Below are positions 42,830-51,816 of a stretch of DNA of 64,000 nt, one piece after another. The stretch is from NCBI RefSeq assembly GCF_013372205.1, contig NZ_CP053831.1, positions 62,001-126,000 of the forward strand, given 5' to 3'. The position numbers and the translations under genes are program-made. Origin of the DNA: Campylobacter mucosalis (lineage in GTDB: Bacteria; Campylobacterota; Campylobacteria; Campylobacterales; Campylobacteraceae). Positions within the stretch are counted from its first letter, which is position 1. Each line of letters begins with the position of its first letter. The notes under the pieces were generated by a model that saw nothing but the letters and a program-made list of their open reading frames with translations, was not told where the DNA came from and ran no database searches.

Positions 42830-43510
42830 ATGATAATTTACGGAAAACAGCTATTTTTACACATTTTAGACAAGCACCCAAAAAAGATAGAAGAAATTTA
42901 TCTTGCAAAAGAGTGCGATAAGGCGTTATTTTCACGCATTGCGCGTGTTGGAGTGAAAATTTTACGCGTTGATAACCAAAAGGCACAAGCACTCGCTCAC
43001 GGCGGAAATCATCAAGGATTTTTAGCCAAGGTAAGCGAGTTTAAATTTGCAGATGTTAGTGAGCTAAAAAAGCTAAATTTTATCGCTTTGCTTTGGGGGG
43101 TTAGCGATGTGGGCAATATCGGTGCTATCATTCGCTCAGCCTACGCACTAGGTTGCCAAGGTATTGTGCTAGTGGCTAAAAATGCAAACATTGAGGGGAT
43201 TTTACGCACTAGTAGCGGTGCTGCTTATGAGCTACCAATAGCTGTTTTTGATGACGGACTTAGCCTTATAAATGAGCTAAAACAGATTGGTTTTGGCATT
43301 TATGCCACGGCAAAAGGCGGTAAAAGCGTGAGCGAGATAAAATTTAATGATAAAATCGCACTTTTAATGGGTAGTGAGGGCGAGGGGCTACCAAATAAAG
43401 CCACTCAAAAAGCCGATGAGTGTATTGGTATAAGGCTAAAAAACGACTTTGACTCGCTAAATGTAAGCGTTGCGTTTGCGATAATTTGTGATAGGATTAT
43501 AAATGAATGA
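42830..43510 (+). CDS. rlmB: TrmH/SpoU-family rRNA 2'-O-methyltransferase
   Basis: A 226-residue protein starting at ATG 42830. SpoU motifs are present: ALLWGVSDVGNIGAIIRSAY (motif 1), LLMGSEGEGLPNK (motif 2) and LNVSVAFAI (motif 3). The N-terminal substrate-binding domain (GKQLFLHILDKHPKKIEEIY) is like RlmB, which methylates G2251 of 23S rRNA. TrmH-family proteins are hard to tell apart, so the exact target is less sure. It overlaps the next gene by 8 bases. Confidence 0.88.
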   Translation: MIIYGKQLFLHILDKHPKKIEEIYLAKECDKALFSRIARVGVKILRVDNQKAQALAHGGNHQGFLAKVSEFKFADVSELKKLNFIALLWGVSDVGNIGAIIRSAYALGCQGIVLVAKNANIEGILRTSSGAAYELPIAVFDDGLSLINELKQIGFGIYATAKGGKSVSEIKFNDKIALLMGSEGEGLPNKATQKADECIGIRLKNDFDSLNVSVAFAIICDRIINE

Positions 43511-44480
43511 TTTAAATATTTTAAAAGAGGTTGGACTAAAAGAGGTTGCGAGAAAGACGCATATTGAGCCTGAATTTTTGCAGTATATCATCAATAAAGA
43601 CTTTGATAAATTGCTTAGGCTTAATGTCAAAGGATATATAAAAATCATTGAGCGAGAGTATGGCATAGACTTTGAGTCCTGGTTTTTAGAATTTAATGAG
43701 TATAAAAAACAAAATTTTGTTGATGACGGCAAAAAACCAAAGGTAAATCCGAAAATTCCAGCCTATACAGCAAATGGTGAACCAGCTAAAAAAGTCAGCG
43801 GAGGTGTGCTTGGCTGGGTACTTTGGTTGTTTATTATGGCGATGTTTTTTGGACTTGCTTACTATTTTGACGCACACAAATACATAGAGCAGTTGCCTAA
43901 AATTTTTGATGATGAAAATGCGAGTGCTAGCTATTCGACCACTAGCGTCGTGCAAGAGGTGAAGAAGAATATGAACGTCGTAGAGCAAAACACAACCTCA
44001 GTCATCATCAAAAAGGATGAAAATACAAGCATTCAAATATCTATCACGCCAAAATCTTTAGAGCAAAACTCAAGCGATACAAATTCCACACTACCCCTAT
44101 TAAATACGCCAGAGCCGTTGGCAAAAGATAAAAATTTAACCAGCGAGGCAAATTCTACCCAAACACATCAAGCCGATTTGGGCAAATTTTTGCTAAAAGC
44201 CCCTAGTGTTACATTTGCTCCACGTGCTAGTATTTGGGCTGGTTTTATAGATTTAAATAGTGGCAAAAAAAGTTCAAAAACAAGTAGTGAAAGCTACGAT
44301 ATAGATACGACTGGTAGGTGGCTGGTTGTTTTTGGCAATGGCAACATCGAGCTTCGCTCAAAAACACAAACCTTGAAATTTGATCCAAATAGGGCTGTTA
44401 GATTTTTAGTGCAAAATGGAGAGGTTAGATCTCTTAGTTACGATGAATTTGTTGGATTAAACAAAGGTAAATCGTGGTAA
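43503..44480 (+). CDS. Membrane protein with N-terminal helix-turn-helix (RodZ-like layout)
   Basis: A 325-residue protein. Residues 1-60 look like a small helical DNA-binding-type domain (LKEVGLKEVARKTHIEPEFL). One membrane helix lies at about 105-125, followed by a Ser/Thr/Asn-rich periplasmic linker and a beta-rich C-terminal domain (GRWLVVFGNGNIELRSKTQT). This cytoplasmic helical domain, single helix and periplasmic domain are the layout of RodZ, a cell-shape protein, but the similarity is only in layout. It matches the position of C. jejuni Cj0152c. It overlaps its upstream neighbour by 8 bases and its downstream neighbour by 7. Confidence 0.75.
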   Translation: MNDLNILKEVGLKEVARKTHIEPEFLQYIINKDFDKLLRLNVKGYIKIIEREYGIDFESWFLEFNEYKKQNFVDDGKKPKVNPKIPAYTANGEPAKKVSGGVLGWVLWLFIMAMFFGLAYYFDAHKYIEQLPKIFDDENASASYSTTSVVQEVKKNMNVVEQNTTSVIIKKDENTSIQISITPKSLEQNSSDTNSTLPLLNTPEPLAKDKNLTSEANSTQTHQADLGKFLLKAPSVTFAPRASIWAGFIDLNSGKKSSKTSSESYDIDTTGRWLVVFGNGNIELRSKTQTLKFDPNRAVRFLVQNGEVRSLSYDEFVGLNKGKSW

Positions 44481-45103
44481 AAAAAGCCGCACTTTTGGTA
44501 TCCTTGCTCTCTTGCCTTTTTGGTAGCGAAGTTGAGAGTTTTACCTTTAAGACAGACAATACACCGAGTGCAAAGCTATTTGTAAAGGCGATTTTAATTA
44601 GCATTGAAAATTTAAACGCAAATGTCACAAACGTAAATGAGCTAAATTTAGAAAACGGTGTGATTTATGGGCTAAGTGTGCAAAAGGATGGCGGAGTTGA
44701 TGTGGCTGAGCTAAAAGAGGCTTTGGCTAAAAATGGTTTAGTCATAAAAACCTTAGAGCGTGAAAGTGACAGTGTTTATATCGTGCTTGATAGCTCGGAC
44801 ATACGCCTTGATGTCACTCAGATTCAAATAGATACTCAAAGCAAATTAGATAGAACAAATTCCGCTTATTTTATAGGCGTAGATAGGGTACCAAATTTAT
44901 TGATAAAACCTGCCCAAAACAGCACTTGGCTACCACTTATTTATGGGTATGATAGAAATTTAAATCAAATTTTTCAAATTAAAAAAGATGAAGTCGCAAG
45001 GGAGCTTAAGCTTGATTTAACAGGGATAAAATACCTGCTAATAGGCGATAGCGTGGATATGAATAATATTAAAGGTGGGCTTTTGCTAACACCAGAAAGG
45101 TGA
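44474..45103 (+). CDS. Periplasmic protein of unknown function (Cj0151c position)
   Basis: A 209-residue protein starting at GTG 44474, inside the end of the previous gene. The signal peptide (VKKAALLVSLLSCLFG) is followed by a mixed alpha/beta domain. There are no cysteines in the mature part and no catalytic motif that I recognise. Tight coupling to the RodZ-like membrane gene suggests the two proteins act together at the envelope. Confidence 0.75.
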   Translation: MVKKAALLVSLLSCLFGSEVESFTFKTDNTPSAKLFVKAILISIENLNANVTNVNELNLENGVIYGLSVQKDGGVDVAELKEALAKNGLVIKTLERESDSVYIVLDSSDIRLDVTQIQIDTQSKLDRTNSAYFIGVDRVPNLLIKPAQNSTWLPLIYGYDRNLNQIFQIKKDEVARELKLDLTGIKYLLIGDSVDMNNIKGGLLLTPER

Positions 45104-45106
45104 AAA

Positions 45107-46312
45107 ATGTTTGATGAAATTCGTTTTAATACCATTGAAAGGCTTCCAAATTACGTATTTGCCGAAGTAAATGCCATAAAAATGGCAGCCAGACGTGCTG
45201 GTGAGGATATCATCGATTTTTCTATGGGAAATCCAGAGGGTCGCACCCCGCAACACATAGTTGATAAACTTTGTGAGAGTGCTGGGAAGGATAAAACTCA
45301 CGGTTACTCAGCAAGTGCTGGAATTTACAAGCTTCGTCTTGCGATTTGTAATTGGTATAAGAGAAAATATGATGTAAATTTAGACCCAGAAACCGAAGCA
45401 GTTGCTGTAATGGGCTCAAAAGAGGGCTTTATACATCTAGTTCAAGCCGTAGTAAATCCAGGCGATATAGCCGTCGTGCCAGATCCTGCATATCCGATAC
45501 ATACACAGGCGTTTTTATTTGCCGGAGCAAGTGTTGCAAAAATGCCACTTGTTTATAATGAAAAATTTGAGCTTGATGAGAACAAATTCTTTGAAAATTT
45601 AGAGCATACGATACACTCAAGCACACCAAAGCCAAAATTTGTGGTAGTAAATTTCCCGCACAATCCAACAACCGTCACTGTTTGCAAGAGCTTTTATGAG
45701 CGTCTTGTTGCCATGTCAAAGAAAGAGAGATTTTACATTATCTCAGATATTGCTTATGCGGATTTAACCTTTGATGGTTATAAAACCCCAAGCATTTTTG
45801 AGGTTGACGGAGCAAAAGATGTGGCTGTTGAGTGCTATACACTCTCAAAAAGCTATAATATGGCTGGTTGGCGTGTCGGTTTTATGTGTGGAAATAAGCG
45901 TCTTTGTGCGGCTTTAAAAAAGATAAAATCGTGGGTGGATTATGGTATGTTTACCCCTATTCAAGTTGCAGCTACTATAGCGCTTGATAGTGACCAGAGC
46001 TGTGTTGAGGAGATAAGGCAAATTTATGAAAAACGCCGTGACGTGATGTTAGACGCATTTGAAAATGCTGGTTGGAAGATGAATAAGCCAAGCTCTAGTA
46101 TGTTTATTTGGGCAAAACTGCCACCGAAATTTTCTCATCTTGGTAGCCTTGAGTTTTCAAAACAGCTTCTTACAAAGGCTTGTGTCGCGGTTAGCCCTGG
46201 TGTTGGTTTTGGCGAGGGCGGAAATGATTATGTGCGTTTAGCACTCATAGAAAATGAAAATCGCATACGTCAAGCCGCAAGAAATATAAAGAAATTTTTA
46301 AAAGAGGGATAA
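45107..46312 (+). CDS. PLP-dependent class I aminotransferase
   Basis: A 401-residue protein (MFDEIRFNTIERLPNYVFAE) with GAAAGG before the ATG. The PLP lysine is in YTLSKSYNMAGWRVGFMCGN, and the substrate arginine block (YVRLALIENENRI) is near the end. IDFSMGNPEGRTPQHIV is typical of alanine/aspartate/LL-DAP type aminotransferases. It directly precedes hom, with a one-base overlap, and corresponds to Cj0150c. It may act in aspartate-family amino acid synthesis; the exact substrate is not determined by sequence. Confidence 0.9.
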   Translation: MFDEIRFNTIERLPNYVFAEVNAIKMAARRAGEDIIDFSMGNPEGRTPQHIVDKLCESAGKDKTHGYSASAGIYKLRLAICNWYKRKYDVNLDPETEAVAVMGSKEGFIHLVQAVVNPGDIAVVPDPAYPIHTQAFLFAGASVAKMPLVYNEKFELDENKFFENLEHTIHSSTPKPKFVVVNFPHNPTTVTVCKSFYERLVAMSKKERFYIISDIAYADLTFDGYKTPSIFEVDGAKDVAVECYTLSKSYNMAGWRVGFMCGNKRLCAALKKIKSWVDYGMFTPIQVAATIALDSDQSCVEEIRQIYEKRRDVMLDAFENAGWKMNKPSSSMFIWAKLPPKFSHLGSLEFSKQLLTKACVAVSPGVGFGEGGNDYVRLALIENENRIRQAARNIKKFLKEG

Positions 46313-47577
46313 TGAGAGTAGCGATACTAGGTGTTGGAACCGTTGGCGAACAGGTTGCTAAAATTCTGATACAAAACGCAGAACTTATCAGTGCAAGAAG
46401 TGGCAAAAATATAACTCCAGTTGTTGGCGTTGTTAGAAATTTAAACAAAAAACGCGATGTAAATTTTGAGCTAACAGACGATATAAACTCGGTAATATCT
46501 CGTGATGACATCGATGTTTTTGTCGAACTTATGGGTGGTGTTGATGAGCCTTATAAAATTGTAAGTGAAATTTTAAAACGCAAAAAGGCAGTTGTAACAG
46601 CAAATAAAGCACTTTTAGCATACTATCGCTACGAACTTGCAAATATGGCTGGTGAGACGCCATTTGGCTTTGAGGCTAGTGTAGCAGGTGGCATACCTAT
46701 CATAAAAACGCTTCGCGAGGGTCTTAGTGCAAACGACATACAGAGCATAAAGGGCATAATAAATGGTACTTGCAACTACATACTAACTTCGATGATGCGT
46801 GATGGTGCTAACTTTAGCGACGTTCTAAAAAAGGCACAAGATTTAGGCTATGCCGAGGCCGATCCGACATTTGATGTTGGAGGTTTTGACGCTGCCCACA
46901 AGCTTTTGATATTAGCTAGTTTGGCATACGGTATAAACGCACGCCCAGAGGATATTTTAATCGAAGGCATAGAACGCATAAACGACGCTGATATCTATTT
47001 TGCTAATGATTTTGGTTATACGATTAAGCTACTAGCAATCGCTAAAAAAACCGCAAATGGCGTAGAGCTACGCGTTCATCCAACTCTAGTCCCAAAAGAT
47101 CATATGATAGCTAAGGTTGATGGCGTGATGAATGCTGTAAGTATCGTAGGTAACGCTGTTGGCGAGACTATGTATTATGGTGCTGGTGCTGGTGGAGCAG
47201 CAACCGCAAGTGCTGTTATAAGTGATATAATCGACATCGCACGTGGTATAAGCTCCCCTATGCTTGGCTATAAAACGCAAAATGCGGTATCGGAACTTAA
47301 ACTTTTAGATAAAGATGAAATTTTAACGCACTATTATATTAGACTAAAGGTCGAAGATAGGCTCGGAGTTCTTGCTTGTATTACAAATTTGATGAGTCAA
47401 AATAGTATCTCCATAGATAGTTTTTTACAAACTCCAAATTTTGATGATGGCGATATGACTACGCTATTTTTTACGACTCATACGAGCCGTGAAGCAGATG
47501 TTAAGCACGTATTAGCCCTTTTAAGAGATCAAGAATTTATAAAAGATGAGCCTTTTATGATGAGAATAGAGCAGTAG
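46312..47577 (+). CDS. hom: Homoserine dehydrogenase
   Basis: A 421-residue protein overlapping the aminotransferase stop by one base (TAATG). It has an N-terminal Rossmann motif (VAILGVGTVGEQVAKIL), the ANKALLAYY block, the substrate loop GFEASVAGGIPIIKTLREGL and NGTCNYILTSM, and a C-terminal ACT domain (VEDRLGVLACITNLMSQNSI) for threonine feedback. It reduces aspartate semialdehyde to homoserine for threonine and methionine. Confidence 0.97.
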   Translation: MRVAILGVGTVGEQVAKILIQNAELISARSGKNITPVVGVVRNLNKKRDVNFELTDDINSVISRDDIDVFVELMGGVDEPYKIVSEILKRKKAVVTANKALLAYYRYELANMAGETPFGFEASVAGGIPIIKTLREGLSANDIQSIKGIINGTCNYILTSMMRDGANFSDVLKKAQDLGYAEADPTFDVGGFDAAHKLLILASLAYGINARPEDILIEGIERINDADIYFANDFGYTIKLLAIAKKTANGVELRVHPTLVPKDHMIAKVDGVMNAVSIVGNAVGETMYYGAGAGGAATASAVISDIIDIARGISSPMLGYKTQNAVSELKLLDKDEILTHYYIRLKVEDRLGVLACITNLMSQNSISIDSFLQTPNFDDGDMTTLFFTTHTSREADVKHVLALLRDQEFIKDEPFMMRIEQ

Positions 47578-47918
47578 TGAGGCTTAGCTCATATCTTTTT
47601 GGCAAAAGTAGCGAAGATAGGGCTTGTGAGTATTTAAAGACTCTTGGATTTAGAATTTTAGAGCGAAATTTTAGATCTAGGTTTGGCGAGATAGACATAA
47701 TCGCACTTGATGAAAACGATATACTTTGTTTTGTAGAGGTTAAGGCTAGTGGGATTGGCTATGACGCAACATTTAGGCTGACTAGGCAAAAATACTCTAA
47801 AATTTTAAAAACGATCAATTTTTACCTGCTAAAAAACGGAGCAGATTATGATTTTGAAATTTCACTACTTGTAATAAATAACGATGATTTTAATTTAATA
47901 AGAAATCTTAGTTTATAA
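47577..47918 (+). CDS. YraN/UPF0102 endonuclease-like protein
   Basis: A 113-residue protein starting at GTG 47577, overlapping the hom stop. The nuclease-like block RNFRSRFGEIDIIALDENDI then LCFVEVKA (E-I-D...E-V-K) is the UPF0102 signature, related to Holliday-junction resolvase folds. Its role is not established in the family. Same position as Cj0148c. Confidence 0.92.
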   Translation: MRLSSYLFGKSSEDRACEYLKTLGFRILERNFRSRFGEIDIIALDENDILCFVEVKASGIGYDATFRLTRQKYSKILKTINFYLLKNGADYDFEISLLVINNDDFNLIRNLSL

Positions 47919-47954
47919 AAATTATTATTTAGCTAACATTTAGAATTCTTAATG

Positions 47955-47960
47955 TATAAT
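47955..47960 (+). promoter_or_regulatory. -10 element (TATAAT) upstream of trxA
   Basis: TATAAT preceded by TG, 28 bases before the trxA ATG; the upstream AATTATTATTTAGC is A/T-rich, with no clear -35 box. Confidence 0.65.
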
Positions 47961-47988
47961 TTGGCATTTAAAAAATAAAGGAGAAAAA

Positions 47989-48303
47989 ATGGGAAAATAC
48001 ATAGAACTTACATCAGAAAATTTTGATGTTGCAAAAGAGGGCGTAGCTCTTGTAGATTTTTGGGCACCTTGGTGTGGACCTTGTCGTATGCTTGCTCCAG
48101 TGATTGATGAGCTTGCTGAAGAGTTTGACGGCAAAGCTAAAATTTGCAAAGTTAATACAGATGAGGTGCAAGATCTTGCTGTTGAGTTTGGTATCCGCTC
48201 GATTCCAACCTTGCTATTTTTCAAAAATGGCGAAATAGTCGAGCAAATGGTAGGTGCTCAGTCAAAACAAGCACTTGCAGATAAGCTTAATTCACTTCTT
48301 TAA
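47989..48303 (+). CDS. trxA: Thioredoxin
   Basis: A 104-residue protein with AAAGGAG before the ATG. The active site is [10 protein letters not shown] and the cis-proline is in [10 protein letters not shown]. It reduces cytoplasmic disulfides, including those of Bcp (gene at 55446) and ribonucleotide reductase (nrdB at 15936). Followed by an overlapping membrane gene and then trxB. Confidence 0.98.
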   Translation: MGKYIELTSENFDVAKEGVALVDFWAPWCGPCRMLAPVIDELAEEFDGKAKICKVNTDEVQDLAVEFGIRSIPTLLFFKNGEIVEQMVGAQSKQALADKLNSLL

Positions 48304-48752
48304 TGAAACAAACAGATAGGAGGAGTTTACTCCCCCTAACTTATATCTTTGGCTCGTTTATAGGTGCAGCGATGATTGCCGTCGTTTTTGCCTACAACAA
48401 CTACCGCTTTTCAAAATACAAATTTGTTGATTTTTCGCAGATGACTTTTTACGAAAAAAGTGATATTTTTAGTCCAAAGCATGATAAATATCTTTTGATT
48501 GTCTTTAGTTCAAATCAAATGCCACTTAGTAAAATTTTGGATAAAACTAATACAAATTTGCCAATTATAGCGGTGGATATGTTTCAAAAGAGATATGATA
48601 CAAATTCTAGTTTGAGCTATGTAAGCTCTGATATAAATACGATTTTAAAGCTTATAAATACACTAAATATTACTCATATTCCAAGTTCGGTTGAGCTTAT
48701 AAAAAGTAGTGATGAAATTTATAAGCAGGATTCAAAAATAGAAAAATTTTAA
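48303..48752 (+). CDS. Membrane-anchored, cysteine-free thioredoxin-like protein
   Basis: A 149-residue protein overlapping the trxA stop by one base (TTTAATG) and ending 10 bases before trxB. One membrane helix (residues 13-33) is followed by a periplasmic domain of about 115 residues. The order of [18 protein letters not shown] (strand and helix), [10 protein letters not shown] (strand) and [20 protein letters not shown] (the position of the cis-proline and last strands) resembles a thioredoxin fold, yet the protein has no cysteine, so it cannot do redox chemistry. It may be a binding or scaffold protein. The fold call is my inference from pattern. Confidence 0.7.
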   Translation: MKQTDRRSLLPLTYIFGSFIGAAMIAVVFAYNNYRFSKYKFVDFSQMTFYEKSDIFSPKHDKYLLIVFSSNQMPLSKILDKTNTNLPIIAVDMFQKRYDTNSSLSYVSSDINTILKLINTLNITHIPSSVELIKSSDEIYKQDSKIEKF

Positions 48753-48762
48753 AGGAAAAATT

Positions 48763-49701
48763 ATGTTAGATTTAGCGATTATCGGTGGTGGTCCAGCTGG
48801 GTTAAGTGCCGGACTTTATGCTACAAGGGGCGGTTTAAAAAATGTTGTAATGTTTGAAAAAGGAGAGCCTGGCGGACAAATTACTGGAAGTTCTGAGATA
48901 GAAAACTATCCAGGGCAAAAAAATCCTGGCGAGAGCGGATTTGATTTTATGAGTACGTGGTGGACGCAATGTAGCCACTTTGGGCTAGTTCATAAGTGGG
49001 CAAATGTCGTGCAAATCACGCAAAATCAAGATAAAACATTTACAATTAAAATAGAAAATGGCGAGAGTCAAATAGCAAAAGCTGTGATAGTTTGCACTGG
49101 TTCGGTGCCACGTAGGGCTGGATTTGTTGGCGAGGATAAATTCTTTGGCAGAGGCGTTAGCACGTGTGCAACTTGCGATGGATTTTTTTATAAAAATAAA
49201 GAAGTTGCCGTTCTTGGTGGAGGCGACACGGCTGTTGAAGAGGCGATTTATCTAGCAAATATCTGCTCAAAAGTTTATCTAATCCACCGCCGAGATGAGT
49301 TTAGAGCAGCTCCAGTGACGTTAGAAAAAGCCCGCAAAAACGATAAAATTGAGTTTATAACGAGTGCGACAATAAACGAAGCTTACGGAGATAATGCTGG
49401 GCTTAACGGTCTAATCCTAAACACAAAAGATGGCGAACGCGACCTAAAAGTGCCTGGAGTATTTACCTTTGTCGGACTTGATGTGAATAATGGAATTTTA
49501 AAGCAAGATGACGGCTTGTTTTTGTGCGAAATGGACTCAAATGGACAGGTTAAAGTCGATCTAAAAATGAGAACAAACGTGCCAGGTCTTTTTGCGGCTG
49601 GCGATCTTCGCATAGACGCTCCAAAGCAGGTCATATCAGCTGCTGGTGACGGTGCAGTAGCCGCACTTTCGGCCCTAAATTATATTGAAAATTTGCATTA
49701 A
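48763..49701 (+). CDS. trxB: Thioredoxin reductase
   Basis: A 312-residue protein with AAAGGAAAA before the ATG. FAD-binding [20 protein letters not shown], the redox pair in [13 protein letters not shown]-binding [16 protein letters not shown] and a C-terminal FAD motif ([20 protein letters not shown]) are all present. It reduces thioredoxin with NADPH. Length and motif order are normal. Confidence 0.97.
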   Translation: MLDLAIIGGGPAGLSAGLYATRGGLKNVVMFEKGEPGGQITGSSEIENYPGQKNPGESGFDFMSTWWTQCSHFGLVHKWANVVQITQNQDKTFTIKIENGESQIAKAVIVCTGSVPRRAGFVGEDKFFGRGVSTCATCDGFFYKNKEVAVLGGGDTAVEEAIYLANICSKVYLIHRRDEFRAAPVTLEKARKNDKIEFITSATINEAYGDNAGLNGLILNTKDGERDLKVPGVFTFVGLDVNNGILKQDDGLFLCEMDSNGQVKVDLKMRTNVPGLFAAGDLRIDAPKQVISAAGDGAVAALSALNYIENLH

Positions 49702-49704
49702 TTA

Positions 49705-50781
49705 ATGCTGGTTCATATTTGCTGCTCGGTTGATAGTCACTATTTTTTACAGCGTTTGCGTAAAGAGCTTCCAGATGAGCCATTAGTTGGCTATTTTTAC
49801 GATCCAAATATTCATCCTTATGGCGAGTATGTTTTACGTTTTAATGACGTAAAACGCTCGTGTGATAAGCTTGGGATTGAACTTATAATGGGTGAATATG
49901 ACTACGAGGCGTGGCTTGGTGGCACAAAGGGGCTTGAAAACGAACCTGAAAAGGGCAAAAGGTGTGAGTATTGCTTTGATTTTAGGGTAGGAAATAGTGC
50001 AAAAAAAGCGGTCCAATTAGGACATAAAAGTATCACAACTACGCTTTTAATGAGCCCAAAAAAGGATTTTACTCAGCTTACAAACGCCCTTAAAAATGCT
50101 GTTTTGGGGACAAATTTAGAAATTTACGCAGTTGATTTTAGGATAAATGGTGGCACAAACGAGCAGTTTGAAATGGCAAAAAAAGATAAGCTTTATCATC
50201 AAAATTACTGCGGTTGTATATTTGGACTTAGTAAGCAAAGAGAGGCACAAAAACTGCTTAACACCGAGCTTATGAGCGATATATACGATCGTGCTTTGCC
50301 AGGCAGTATCAAAGAGCGACTATCTTTGTACGAGCAGGTAAGAGAGTGCGAGAGGCTTGGGGTAAAATTTGAGCTTTTTAGAAAATATATTTTAAATTAT
50401 AGACTGCTTAGAGGCGTTGTAAAATTTGGCGGAAGTGCCGTAAAAAGTCATTTTTTAGCCTACTCAAATTTCAAACGCCAAAATGTAAAATTTAGCCTAT
50501 CAAATCAAGAAAAAATCGCTAGAAATTTAAGGGACGGCGTAGTGATTGTGTCGGTTGAATTTGTCAATGAAATTTCTAAAAACAGCTATAAAAATTTAGA
50601 TGAAATTTTAAAAAGCGAGTTTGATATGGAGTTTGAGCTTGATTTGCGTGAGAAAATTTCAGGTCAGATGAGCCTAAACCCTATAATAATTTTAGATGAA
50701 GTCAGGGCCGGAAAATATGAAATTTACGCTAAAAATGAGCTTTATAATGATAGCATTGAGGTACTGCGTCTGCTAGACTAA
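49705..50781 (+). CDS. queH: Epoxyqueuosine reductase QueH
   Basis: A 358-residue protein starting 3 bases after trxB. The N-terminus MLVHICCSVDS holds a Cys-Cys pair, and a CEYC pair follows near residue 93 (KGKRCEYCFDF); KSITTTLLMSPKKD and YHQNYCGCIFGL complete the QueH (DUF208) signature of cluster and iron ligands. It replaces QueG for the last step of queuosine synthesis. Minimal QueH proteins are about 200 residues; this one has a C-terminal extension of about 150 residues I do not recognise. With queE and queD at 39-40 kb it shows a functional queuosine route. Confidence 0.9.
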   Translation: MLVHICCSVDSHYFLQRLRKELPDEPLVGYFYDPNIHPYGEYVLRFNDVKRSCDKLGIELIMGEYDYEAWLGGTKGLENEPEKGKRCEYCFDFRVGNSAKKAVQLGHKSITTTLLMSPKKDFTQLTNALKNAVLGTNLEIYAVDFRINGGTNEQFEMAKKDKLYHQNYCGCIFGLSKQREAQKLLNTELMSDIYDRALPGSIKERLSLYEQVRECERLGVKFELFRKYILNYRLLRGVVKFGGSAVKSHFLAYSNFKRQNVKFSLSNQEKIARNLRDGVVIVSVEFVNEISKNSYKNLDEILKSEFDMEFELDLREKISGQMSLNPIIILDEVRAGKYEIYAKNELYNDSIEVLRLLD

Positions 50782-51285
50782 TTTATGTAGTTTAAGCACC
50801 AGCTCGACCCTGCCAACCCCAAGACGTAGGTCTTTTGCGATATTTTCGATACTCTTTCCCTCGCTAAAGAGCCTTACTATCTGCTCGTCCTCATTTTGAC
50901 TATTTGGCGTGATTTTATTTATCTCTCTTGTGCGTTCTTCTAGGTTAAACATCCTATTTTGTTGCTCGTTTGTAAAATCATCTATCACACTTTCGATATT
51001 TTTAAGAGCTAAGAATATAGGCGAAATTTTGCTATCTATTTGGGTTTGCACACTTTGATTTATACGCTCTTCTAGGCTGTTAATGTTTATGTCGTCTGTG
51101 CTTTTTATATCTAAATTTTCTAGCATATCAAGCTGTTTTTGTAGCGTAAAATTCTTTTGCATTAAGGCTTCAAGTGCCTTTTCATATCTATCAAAACGCC
51201 TGTTTGACTCTTTTTCTTTTATGATTAAAAATATAAAAAATATCGCTAAAACTACAATAACGCCGATTAGTAAAATATCTTGCAT
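50773..51285 (-). CDS. Membrane-anchored coiled-coil protein with HTH-like end
   Basis: A 170-residue protein: one membrane helix (residues 4-22), a long coiled coil (about 25-125) and a C-terminal helix-turn-helix-like segment (IVRLFSEGKSIENIAKDLRL). It overlaps the end of queH on the opposite strand by 9 bases. It stands with the genes at 51295 and 51813 in one minus-strand group, as in C. jejuni (Cj0162c-Cj0164c by my recall). Function unknown. Confidence 0.75.
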   Translation of the reverse strand: MQDILLIGVIVVLAIFFIFLIIKEKESNRRFDRYEKALEALMQKNFTLQKQLDMLENLDIKSTDDININSLEERINQSVQTQIDSKISPIFLALKNIESVIDDFTNEQQNRMFNLEERTREINKITPNSQNEDEQIVRLFSEGKSIENIAKDLRLGVGRVELVLKLHKLV

Positions 51286-51294
51286 TGCTAGTCC

Positions 51295-51816
51295 TTATGA
51301 ATTTGCACGAATTTGACGTATCATCACGCGCTCTCTAGCCGTGACATAGGCGTTCCAGTCACTCTCGTCATCTTCGTGCATTTTTGTTATTTTACAGGTT
51401 TTAGTATCTATGGCATAAAGATATATCGCCATAACTCGCTTTGGAAATATAGGCAGTGTAATCCTGCCATAATAAACATCATCTTTATCAAACACATCTT
51501 CGTTTGAGTGTATGTACTCAAAGCCGACAGAGTCTATATCTGCTTTGCCTGTAAGCTTTATGCGGTCTTTTGTTTTGCCGCTTAAACGCTCGTTTAATTC
51601 GTCAAATTTTCTATGTAGCTCTGTAACTAGCGTTAGTAAAACTTGATCGCTATCTTTGGTTTCGCCTTTTGCTTTGGCACGTTTTAGCCACGCACCAAGC
51701 GGATCTTCATCATTTTGAGTAATTGCATTAAACTCTCTAGCAAAGCTCTCATCATTGCTTCCGTCACGCTCAAATTCCAGCTTTAGTTCAGCAGGTATTA
51801 GTCTAATCTCACTCAT
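51295..51816 (-). CDS. Conserved protein of unknown function (PilZ-like possible)
   Basis: A 173-residue soluble protein. Residues 1-85 are helical (IRLIPAELKLEFERDG), with a beta-rich second half (DRIKLTGKADIDSVGFEYIH, VYYGRITLPIFPKRVMAIYL). The second half has a beta-barrel look as in PilZ-type proteins, but I see no R-x3-R motif for cyclic di-GMP. The gene start overlaps the mqnP stop by 4 bases, so the two are cotranscribed. Confidence 0.72.
   Translation of the reverse strand: MSEIRLIPAELKLEFERDGSNDESFAREFNAITQNDEDPLGAWLKRAKAKGETKDSDQVLLTLVTELHRKFDELNERLSGKTKDRIKLTGKADIDSVGFEYIHSNEDVFDKDDVYYGRITLPIFPKRVMAIYLYAIDTKTCKITKMHEDDESDWNAYVTARERVMIRQIRANS

Noticed and set aside
43095-43100. Six-G run in rlmB as a possible contingency tract
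   Set aside because: Shorter than the eight or more G normally needed for frequent slippage, and the gene is housekeeping.
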